The notes under the pieces are model-generated. The model was not told the origin of the DNA, did not search any database, and was given only the letters and a program-made list of their open reading frames with translations. 64,000 nucleotides of DNA from Rhynchonema sp. JSB1_4 (taxonomy: Eukaryota; Nematoda; Chromadorea; Monhysterida; Xyalidae): contig JASAMV010001561.1 of assembly GCA_030248065.1 (NCBI GenBank), positions 25,383 through 89,382 of the forward strand, given 5' to 3'. This document shows, piece after piece, positions 48,301 to 60,300 of this stretch; the first letter of the stretch is position 1, and each line of letters starts with the position of its first letter. The position numbers were made by a program, and so were the translations under genes.

Positions 48301-51300
48301 TGGGATAAAAAAAGTCAGACGCAAGTTTGGTGAAAGCAGGGTTGGGCAAAAAACGTTTTTTTTTCAAAAAATCGTTTTTTTATTTTTTAAAAGCCCAGAT
48401 GACCAAAATATGCCCCCAAAAAAATTGGAAAACGCTCATGTTGGAAAAAAACGTGGTTAAATGAAGTCATTCTATGTGTTCTGAGGCAAAATAAACAGGT
48501 TTCAACAGTTTTCTAGCGAGTTGCTAAGATCCCATATCAGACCCGCATCATGGGACCAACTTTGGCCGGGGTCATCACTGAAAGTCAAACTCCGTATATC
48601 GACGTATCTCGACAAAGTAAAAATTGGTCGAAAATTTTTTGAAAAAAATGGGACAAAAAATTGATTTTCCTTGATAATCAGGGTACTTTCCCTGAAAAAT
48701 CAGGGAAAACCAAGGAAATTCAGGATTTAAAAAAACGAAAAACGACCCAGGCGTTTTTTTTTAAAAACGTCGTTTTTTTAAGAAAAAACGCCGTCGTTTT
48801 TTTTGCCCAACCATGGGTGAAAGCTCTGGGTCGGTTGTCTCTTCCCGAAGTTAAACGACTTTCACTGTCTAGAACAGTGTAGTTCCTGGTCCGGAGGGGG
48901 AACAGGCGGTACCCCCTTTTTTCGGAGGGGGAACAGACGTACCCACCTGGGGGGGAAGGGGGGGAGGGACCCGGAAGGGGGGGAGGACCCAAATTTGGAG
49001 AAAAGTCATTTTTTGAGGTCGAAAATTTGGCTCATTTTTGCCCCTTTTAGGAAAAAAATCTCAATAAAAAGGGTATTTTGGCGATTTTTGACGACATTGA
49101 CCTAAAAATCACTCATTTTATGCCTAAAAATGCCTATTTTAGGCCAAAATTTGCCTATTTTAGGTAAAAATTGGGGGAGCAGACGTACCCGGAGGGGGAA
49201 CAGTGGGGCAGGCGTACCATGGAGGGGGAACAGACGTACCCGAGGGGGGCCCCCTCCCCACCCCCAGGAACTACACTGGTCTAGAATATTCGACATCAAC
49301 TGAACTAATGACATGGCCACTAATTTCGACCAGCGCGATAGTTGTTGGGTTGTTGCCAGGCGTTTCCGCTTGTTGAACTTAGTGGTTGGCATCAGTAGGC
49401 TTTGAAGGCCAAGGAACCATCTAACCAGATGAGAAGAAGAACCATCAAGTTTGACACTAGAAACAAATAATCCATGACAAAACCATCAAGTTTGACACTA
49501 GAAACAAATAATCCATGACAAGGACCAAGTCCTGCCCTGCCCCTCAGAACCCCAGCCAGGCCACGATTGGTTTATATGGCGCCCTCCGACTAAACAAAAT
49601 TCACGACAATAAAAATGATAAATTGCGCACCTGATTATGCTGCAGCAACTGCATCATTTGTATCTGATCCTGAGTCAAATAAAAAGACGGAGTGCCTTTG
49701 CCGTCCAGATTCTGTTCCAGTTCCGGCCGAATATACGGACTGCCCTGCACGTATTTCTCTTGTTTCATCTGTAAATTGAGATTGAAAAAACATCGACAAA
49801 ATAAATTCTTTTGCCAATTCGGTAGGTAGTACAATTGGTGCCATAAGGGATTGGCTCAGCTCACATCCAAACGCGATTCTTGCCACCAAAACCAAGAAAT
49901 CTGCCAATGTTATGTTAACCTTGTGTTCACCAGCACATTACCTGAGATCCTCGTGTGATTTCACATTTACCAAGATTGGAAACGTTGAAACACAATTAAT
50001 TTTCCGAAGAAAAAAATCACAACGAAATTAGTCCTCAAAAATTCTACAAGTCGCCCAAAGCCCTAATTTCAACGCGATAAAAAAACCCATACGTTTTTTT
50101 AAGTTCATCAGGAGGTCTGAAGTTCGTTTTCTGGTCAGAACGTCGCAGTTTGCGCCAAAAAAAGCAAAACAAACGTGCCCCCCCCCAAAAAAAAAGAAAA
50201 CAAAAAGCACCTTCAACAATCCGTCCTGCCTGTGTGTCAATTCCTTGGGTATTGTCAGCTGCCAAGCCTCATCCAAACTCGCCAGTTGCCCTTTGATCTT
50301 GCCCGTTGTCGTTGGGGGCGGCGATTTCAACAATTCGTGCTCCAAAATCGCGATACGCGCACCCAGCTCGCGGGGGTGATCTATAAATGAGAATATCCAT
50401 AATAATTTCAGATTTCAAACAACATGTTGATTTAACCTTGAGGCCCGCAATGAAGCATGGTATGGACAGAATGTTGATTTGCAACGATTGCTCATTTGTT
50501 ATTTGGTGAGTGGAGTGGCTTAACGACTTCAGCGTATAAATGACCGGGTAAATTCGTAACCAAATCACGAAGCCTGAGATTTTTTGAGAAATGAAGGCTT
50601 CGAATACCTTATGTTTCACGAACACACGACCTCGGACGTTGGTTAAGATGCAGCGGTCGAGAACAGCTATGCTCATTCCACTTGCTGCGTGAACGAGAAA
50701 AAATGGACTGTCTAAAAAAGCACAAAAAACGCAAGATAACTCACCTGGTTTATGCTTGGCAGCGTTTTTGAAGCACAACAGCGCGTCCTAAACAGCAAAT
50801 AAAGTAATGCAATTTCTCCAATAAACAGCATGAACGCCAAAACGTTTCACTCGCAATGCAATTCGGAAATCTTTCCACTTCACCCCTCCCTGCATGGCTC
50901 AGCTGGGGGTCCCCCTAGGTACAGTAGGTAGATCGCCGCCCCCGGCTGGTACAGTAGGTTGCGATTTTTGACTCCAAACGGTATAAAATCGACATTTTTC
51001 ACTCCAAATAGGAGAAAAATCGCGAATTAGCGTTTAGAGTACATTTTCATCAAAATTTAGACAAACATTTGTTCCCCCTGCTCGGCCGGTACAGTAGGTA
51101 GCTTGCCGCGCCACATTTTTGGCGGTACAGTAGGTTGCCGCCCCGCCTGGGTAGCTACACCACTGCGTCCCTGCATACCTGAAACTGTCCAAACGATTCG
51201 TACAGCAATGCCAAATCGGTCCAAGCCGCAGCGTGATGTCCGTCCAGCTGTACAGCACAGATGAATGCTTGCAAGGCGTCAGTTGGTTGTTGCTGGTATT

Positions 51301-54300
51301 GATAGAGAACGCTGAAACATTACATTGACCAGTGTAAGTAAAAACACTGATTGCGACTCTGGTTCGGTGCGAAAATCTTAGCACTTCAGAATTCCTGGAG
51401 CGATAGCAAGCTTGGTGATCGGATCGTATCCAACCTGTCTTACTAACGTTTGATTTTTGCATTGAGGGAATCAAGCGATCAACTGGAGCCACTAATTGCG
51501 ACCAGCTTAAAAGTTGTACGTTTTAGACTAGGAACAACTTTTACGCTGGTCGAAATCATTGGCGGTGATCAATAAATTTCTTATTATCCTCCATTGAGAA
51601 AAGTCAAGTCGCGTGACCATGGCAGGACCGATCCGATCAGATCCCATCACCAAGTTAGTTTGATATCGCGCCTTGTTTAATTCCAACACCAGGCTCCAAA
51701 TGACGGTGCACCAACGGACGGTTGTAGCCTGTTTTCACAGATGGACCGTGCACCGAAACACAGTGATGTGGTTTGTGGGGGGTATGGGGGTAATACCCCC
51801 AACCAGGGTTGGGCAAAAAAACGACGGCGTTTTTTCTTAAAAAAACGACGTTTTTTTAAAAAAACGCCTGGGTCGTTTTTCGTTTTTTTTAAATCCTGAA
51901 TTTCCTTGATTTTCCCTGATTTTTCAGGGAAAGTACCCTGATTATCAAGGAAAATCAATTTTTTGTCCCATTTTTTTTTCAAAAAATTTTCGACCAATTG
52001 TTACTTTGTCGAGATACGTCGATATACGGAGTTTGCCTTTCAGTGATGACCCCGGCCAAAGTTAGTCCCACGATGCGGGTCTGATATGGGATCTTAGCAA
52101 CTCGCTAGAAAAGGGTTGAAACCTGTTTATTTTGCCTCAGAACAGATAGAATGACTTCATTTAACCACGTTTTCAACATGAGCGTTTTCCAATTTCTTTG
52201 GGGGCATATTTTGGTCATCTGGGCGTTTTAAAAAAAACGTTTTTTTTTTAAAAACGATTTTTTGAAAAAAACCGTTTTTTGCCCAACCCTGCCCCCAACT
52301 GCTAGCGAGCTTTCTTGCTCCGAAACCCATACCCCCCAAACTAGCTAGCTATCTTTCTTGCTCCGGTCATCCAAGTCAAAAAAGTGCTGATTTTAGTGAC
52401 AAAATGACCATTTTATGGGTCAAAATGGTCAAATTCGCTCAAATTTGCTCACACATGCACAAAAACACGCATTTTAAGGCCTATTTTGGCATAATTTCAA
52501 CCAATTTTTATACCCCTGTTTTTGACTTCTGGACCAATACCCCCCAAATCGGGGTACCCGGCTAGCTAGCTAGCTTTCTTGTTCGGACCAACTACATCGC
52601 TGCCGGAACATAGTCTGGTTCCGTCCGATCAGCTTAGACTTCATACCTAAAAAAATAGTGGACTGTCACCAAGCCATGAACTGTGTTGATCGAAAAATAC
52701 AAGACCTTTATAAACCACCTCGAACTTGTTGATTCTCATTATCCTGCGGTTATTACGTGTTTATGCTCACTTCCGAGACTTCGCTGTCACACAACAAAAT
52801 AACAAAAATATTTGCGCACTAGTGACTTGCTAATTGCCAACCCTCACCTGGCACTTAAAGCATTTGTTTTCTGACGCCACATAATAAACAATAATGAACA
52901 GCTCTCCAAAAGACCAGGATAAACACTGACGTAACGCACTGTATGGATTAAAAAATAGCCATAACGCATGCTTGTTGATAAACATCCCATGACTCAACAA
53001 GCAAGAATGCAGCAATAACATGTAATGTTACGACATTTTCCTTCTACTTGTATATGGCTGCAATATGTCGCAAGACAGTGTCTCTCTACTAGCCAGTCCC
53101 TGACTAATTAACTTCCTATCTATCAAACAAGGCACCTGTTCAGCTCCTTTGTAACCTGATTAAGAGTCACTTGACTGAGTACGTGTTTATTCTATTTGTC
53201 CCGAAAGTAGGCGCTTCAAAACGGCACGTATTTTTGGGCGGGGCGGTGGGGGCACGACGTATCATGTGACCATTAACGCGAAGACAATGTGCGCAAATAA
53301 TCGAAAACACCTATTGTGACGAAATCAGGCACGGGCAGGTGTTCATAACTTTGGCCTGAGCAAGCAAACGGGAAAAACGTTCATGCCGCTCGAATTTTTC
53401 ATTCTCAAAAGATCACCAAATTGTCACGTAAAATCATCGCGTGGTCGGCGCCGGAACACCGGCCAAAAACCAAAAACCACTTTGGAAAGTTTGAAGGAAA
53501 AAATAAAAAAACTAACAACAAACCCAAAATCCCTCAAAAAAATAAGCCACACACCCAATAGAGCACCAAGTGTCGGCGTCCGCTTCGCTTTTATCAATCG
53601 AACATCGGTAATTCTTGAACGCCTCGTGCGCCTGACCGGGCAAGGCCGAATAGCAACGACCCAGATAGTAGTAGGTCTTGCCTGAAATGCAAAGGCCATT
53701 CGTACAGACAAAACTAATGTCGTTTCAGTGACTCGAAGACTAAAGGCCCAACTATACTTCGTTATCTGAAAGAACAGAGAACAAATTCTCGCATACTGAT
53801 TGGTGGCTGACTGCGCGAGAGCCAATCAGCGCGTGAGAATTTGTTCTCTATTCTCTCAGAGAACGAAGTATAGTTAGGGCTTAATAATTACATGAACAAC
53901 AACACTCTCTCGCGCTGAAAGGTCGCAACATATAGCGAACGGAACATCCCAGCCGAAAGCACCAGGCTTCAATGAAAAAAGATATAAGCACAGCGTTCAA
54001 AAAGTGTCAGAGACAGTTGTTCAGCTAAGATTTTGGTTAGATTTTAGCTTCATTCAATTACCACGTTTCATATCGATTGAGCTTTAATTTTTTAAGATCA
54101 CCAACAAGCAACTGTTGTCACCAATTGTTTGACTCCAGATAAGGCAGCACTTTTGGCGGTCAAGCGAAACATTTTATCTCATTTCAAATAAAACAACTGT
54201 GGTGCACGTGTGCGACGCGTCTAGAACGCAGCCAGATTTTCCCACGAAATTTCAAGTTTTGACCTGTCAGTGTGGAAGCAACAAATCGCGTCCCCTGAAG

Positions 54301-57300
54301 AATACGTCCCCTTGGAGACTTATTTTGAAGGGATACATTTCGGACCTGAGTGTGATTTCCCGAAAAAATAACATCATTTTCCAAATAAACCCCCGCTACA
54401 TGAAAGCATACTGTGGTGTGCGGATGGGGCTCATTCTGTGGCGCGGCTTATTCGACTACAAAGAAAGCAGAGCTTCGAAAAAAAATCCAGGAATCGGAAA
54501 AGCCGCACGGACCGGCCGAACTGTCGCACTGCAGCGAATCGTTCAACAGCCGAATGGCGTGATTGAGTCTGTCCGTATCCGACGTGCCCACCAGCTCGGA
54601 TGCACCGCGGAAATACAGCCAACCTTGATCAATCAGGCAACATTTAGTTGATATTTTTCGAATTTGGTTTTGGAAATTCCAAAATATGAAAGAAAAATTT
54701 GGATAATGCCTTGGGAGTCTGGGGGCTGCGCAAAACAAGGTTCTATTTTTTCTGGGCAGTCATTTTTTATTGCCGGCGCTGTAAATCGAATACCCAACAG
54801 GCGACTTGGGCATGATAGCAACAAAGACTGACCGTGATCTCACAATTTTTGAACTTCCCCCAAACCGCTTCATACTATATTCGGTCTCGAATCGGTCTTA
54901 CTCAACTATTCTGCGTCCGATCCAAAATCTACCCTCTGCTTTTTATTATCAAAAACTACAGTCGGAAATATTTCCACTTCGGCCCCCACCCCACGCACCA
55001 AGTTGTCGAAAAACACAGGCTTTCAAATGTGTGCTCAGCTGGTGTGCATCAATGTCGCTCAATATCGCCTCGTATTGTTCCTTGGCGCGCCGAAGGTCAC
55101 CGCTCAGATCATGACAATGTGCAATGTGATATCGGACTGGAAATTAATTGAAGAAATTATAAGAGAAAATGCTCGAGAATGAAATCGAAGAGAAAACTCT
55201 CACTTTCAGACCGGCCGAGCGCGCACGGTTGATTGTGGTGCAGCGCGCAGTTGAGATGCTGAAAGATGTTTCGTTAATTTTGTAAAAGTGCGGATGTTTT
55301 GATTTTTTCACAGCTGTAAACGCAGCGGTAGGTCTATTTTGCTTGCTTGAAACTCACTTTTGCAGTACACCAGGGTCACTGACAATGACAATATCACTTT
55401 GACAACCAATAAAAAGCCGTTGTCAGTCTCCAAAGCTGTTCCAAATGACCTCATGTTTCACCAACTGTCTTTATGGTCACGGTAAAATATGGGTGTGATC
55501 AGTTCACGTCCGCCTCGGTGAAGTTGAAGACAATGAATTGTGGTTGCCCACAAAATAACAAAATTTGACCGACCTTCAGAGCCTGAGTCCAGTGTCCGTC
55601 TGCTTTGTAGGATAATCCCAATCGCAAATGTATCTGCGCGATTCGTGGAAAGTCCGGCGACAAATACAGCACGATGCGGAATGCACGACTGGCGCTGAAA
55701 TTATAAATAAGTTTACTTTTATTTCATAAATGAAATTTTGTTTTCCAGAGCAACAGCAGGCATGTGACTGCGTTCACATTATTTGCAGTTGGTTTCAAAT
55801 CGTGATAATAAAAGTAACCCGGCTAACAGGATGATAAGCACGTTTGTTCGATTACCTATGCAAAAAAAACATAAACAAACAAAGTCAAAAATGGCAGACA
55901 GGTCAACAAACATTGTTTTCTTATCAAAAAACTGAGCTATGCTTGATAAAATTCCGATTGCTTTACCAAAAGAGGCAACCGAAATGACCTACTAATAAAA
56001 CAACGCCCACAATAAAATGACTAATTTTAACGCGCAAAATCACATTACAAAATACTCGGATTTGTGAAGTGACTAATCATTACAGAGATGAGCCGCACAA
56101 AGTGATAAAAAAACATAGTATTCGACATTACTGCACTGGACTAAACATTCCGTTGTGGTACTATCAAGTACATATGTAACATTAGGTGTCATCACATATC
56201 ACCTACACGACAACTACCAACGCTGCAAGGCACTATGTTCGCCAAAATATGCTAACATTGGATCATAACTGCACGAGCTTGGAACGCTTATGAATTTTGG
56301 TGCCATGGTTACCGAGTATATAGTAATATTCGACGACCAAAAAGCGCTAAAACAGCAGTTCAAAGTCATTTCCAAAACGTCATGAGCTGCTTTCCCACGC
56401 GAAGGGCAATAAATCATTCATAACAGGTCTTGTAACAGCGGTAGGTAAGACTGAAACAGAAATTGAAAACATAAATTTTGAAACCGGACCGCAGACAGAC
56501 CCTAATAGCATAATACCACCCGGTTGCAAACACGATCTAAGACAGTTCCAAATTGCTACAGTTGCAAAAATTCGCGTTTTGGCAAAGATACCTTAGCATT
56601 AAACGGCAGGTACCTAGAATACCCTTGAATCTGCAAATATCTACTCGAAAACGCTTCACTTGAAAACATGCGGGCAACGTGTAATAAGAATAACCTTGGG
56701 CTGACACATGCATATACAGAATATGAGCAAAGTTTCGCGGATGCAGAAGTAAGGTACCAATGATCGCCCTAGGTGTTGCATGTTTACACAATGCATGTAA
56801 TGTGGTGTAATCAATTGCTCCTTGCATGCACAAACATGGCAGCAAATTTTGGCAAATTTAGTGACAAAAACGCACACAGGCGCGAACATGTCACACAAAA
56901 CGTCAGACAATCGATTACAGTTAAATAGAACTTAACATTCTGAGAAAACTGCAATTGGAAACTATCTATACTACTAAAACAGGAAGACGTATGTGTGTGT
57001 GTGCGTATGGCCCCCTCCCTCGGAAGGGCGGACGGGTCAACTTTCACCGGTAGCTTTGCGTATGCTAACGGGTCTTCGGGGGGGGGGGGGGGGCCCGGCA
57101 CGGGCGCGGCGCTGTAGCCGGGCCGTAGGCACGGGTCCCGACTAGTATTACACCAGTTTGCAAAATCGACCACTAAGAGTGAAGTGGAGAATTTCGGACA
57201 AACACGTTCGCTGTCTCATGCCCAAAGAGAAATCCAGAAAGAGACGCCGAATTAAATCAGCATATCAACCAAACGCTAATAAACTGGAACCAGTGGATAA

Positions 57301-60300
57301 ACAAGAAAAGATAAAAAGTGACCAAAGCCAGAAGAAAAAATGCCAGTGAAATTACATATCGAATAAAATCATCGGAAATGAGATTGAGTACCGGGGAAGC
57401 CGAATACAAACACGTTTTTATGCACGAATAAATTTCGAATTTGGCAAGCATCAAAAAATTCTCAGCAATTCGGTACCGGAACCGAACCCAAAACGGTGAG
57501 AACTTGAGAACCTCACAGAAAATAGCCCTTTCGGGCAGACAGTCATAAAAGGCCCAAAAAACCGACGCCACCAGCCCCAGCCTGACCCAAGAAGGCACCT
57601 AAATAATAACACGTAGATACAAACAGACACACACACACACAAGCAGTTACCCCAAACCTGGCAAACATACCAAGGCAACGATGTAGGTCTGGGGCAGGTG
57701 AAAATGCTTTTTGAGTGTATCTCAGATTCAGATCAAATGCATTTGATTGGAAGATAGATAACAGGTCGACATGAAAACAAGCATGAGGATGAGGATCCAA
57801 GCTTTGATCCCATCGCAGGTGGTTGTTTGGCATGATTTTACAGACATCTTAGCCTGCAAACGCGTTTTAAAAAGATCGTGGATTTTTTTGAAAGCCAGTT
57901 CAAAAAAAACAAATTTGAAGCCACAGTCCATCTGAATTACGGCATAAACATAGCAGCAGTGGCCACGAAACACTCAACCGGGCAAGTTTCGCGTTGCACT
58001 CACAAAAAATACGAGAACCACAACGTTTAAACGTGCAGCGGCAGGTTGGTGGACGGACAACCAAAATCAACAGAAGCAGGATAAAACAAAAAAGGGGAGC
58101 ACAAAGAAAAGGGACGGAATGTTCTTGTGTACACACACACTATGTATGTACGTGTTGGACATTCATTCAGAATGAAGCGTTGTGAACGAGTGGACCAACT
58201 GCACTCTGCCTGCAGTTTGTATGGCAACAGAAGGGGTGTGCAATTGGAGTGTGCAGGGTGGGGGCACGAGCAAGACACAAAAACCGACATGCAAATAAAG
58301 ACACCAGCCGACAATTTGGGGGATGTTGGGAGTTCGGAACTGAAAATGACCGAGGACACGACGAAAACCATATGTGGAATCAATTCGAAGTCCTTGTCTG
58401 AGCCTGATGGCGCGAACAAACAATAAAAAGCCTGTATCCGGCGCAGACCAGGACGAGTTCCAAAATATAGTAACAACATCCTAACAGATGGAATTCGGGT
58501 GTACATTATATTCTCACCCGGGCAGAGTGGACACCGGACAGGACACACGGTGTAAATTTAGTCGACCGACCCAGATCCACCAAATATGAGCGAATAAAAA
58601 TCAGTAGCCCATGGTCTCCGCTCTGGGCTTGGTCTTAGTCAGGCAGTATCCAGCTTCACATAACCGTGTACTAAAACGTAAAGGCCGGCTCATGCTTTCG
58701 CGTTACCAAACCGACCATATCAAGGCCTTTTATCCTACATGAGGCTGGTTGTCTCTGGTCGGTCGGTGACACTAAATGACTAGTGGCCTTATAAATCCAG
58801 GAGACACGGGCAGCTACGCACAAGGCTACATTTGAGGGGAACAAAGAATGACGGGATTATAAGGCCACTATTCAGAAGATATAAAATGTGGACACAGTGT
58901 GAAAACGGTGGTTTGCATGTGCCACACAGACATATTAACCCAACCAATGTCTTTGTTGTTCCCTCCTGCATCTGATGACCATGGTAGATTTCTATCGTGT
59001 GATAGTGATAAACTCGGCAAAATATCTATTTTGGATCCTATAAAGCTCAAAGATAACGCCGCTTTCACAGCCAAAAAACAACACTCAAATATTGAATAAA
59101 GAATTCTTCCGACGCTACTATTTTGTGATAAAACAGCATTTCCAAACGCAGAAACCCGGAAAAATAACATTTTTTCTAAAATTAAGCACCCGCAGTTTGA
59201 TAAATTACATTCTCGCATTGAGTTAACATTGTGGACATTAAATTACACTATCGGAAAGCCTAAAAGCAACACTATCATTTCAAGCAGCACTGGACAAATG
59301 CAAAACCGTTTTATAGACACGTTGTAAAGATTTCGCATGGTTGTATATTTCACGTCGCAAAACATTTGTAGTAACCAACCGCCCGGTAAAAATTCAGAAT
59401 ATTGATACCGCACAAAGTTTCACAGGACCTGCACGCCTGCTCCAAACCCGCATAAAAGCTTTCCGAAAGGCGAAAAAAAATATCTTGAGCGTTAAAACCA
59501 CACCACAAAACACGAAATTTCAAGAATGCAGCATTGCATTCATAAAACCAAAGCAAACGCCGATACGATACCAACCACACTAAACAATCGAAGATGAGCA
59601 GAGCAGAGCGAAACAGAACTAAAGTCAACCAAATATGTAACATTTTGGTAACACAGTTGAGTTTACATTGATAGTGACACCAGACCACACCACCAACTAA
59701 TACACATTGCCAGCAAGTATGCATTGCTGACATATTAGTCACCGTACCGCATCACAATCTACCGCTGGTTCACACAGATATATCGGAGAACGCATTTTCA
59801 AGTGCGCCAAAAGCGCACAAAACTACGAAATGGTACCCACAAAAATCTGTGATCGTGCAGGCAAGAAGACCAGAAGTGGAAGAAAACAACAGCCGGCAGC
59901 GTAGCACTGACTGGTGGCCTGACAGAGACACTAACCCCCTCCCCCCGCGATTTATGGGCTGGCGCATTCAGATTTTGACACGGGTTCTGTCAAAAATAGA
60001 AGCAAAAAGAACAAATGCTTCACGAGCCAACACAGACAGAACGCAAGAGGACTGATAAAACACAGATGAATCGAACATTATCACGCGTGGCCTCGTAATT
60101 GACAACTTTGATGTTAAACGTCAATGGAAAACGTTTTGATCTTGGCATTATGTGAAAATGCATCAAACTTCAGACGCAGACAAAAAATTGCGATTTTGAC
60201 AAATAACCAAATTCAGTAATAGTCTGTTTACTTCTGCCATCTGTCCAAAACCAAATAAAACCCATCATTAAAAATTAAACGACGAACAACTATTCACGCC

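Noticed and set aside
57451..57598. Minus-strand frame with [22 protein letters not shown]... that resembles a UTX TPR helix pair
   Set aside because: Its donors leave phases that cannot join the following exon (55574-55694). The neighbouring stretch 57637-57688 gives a gapless alignment, so the resemblance is probably chance.
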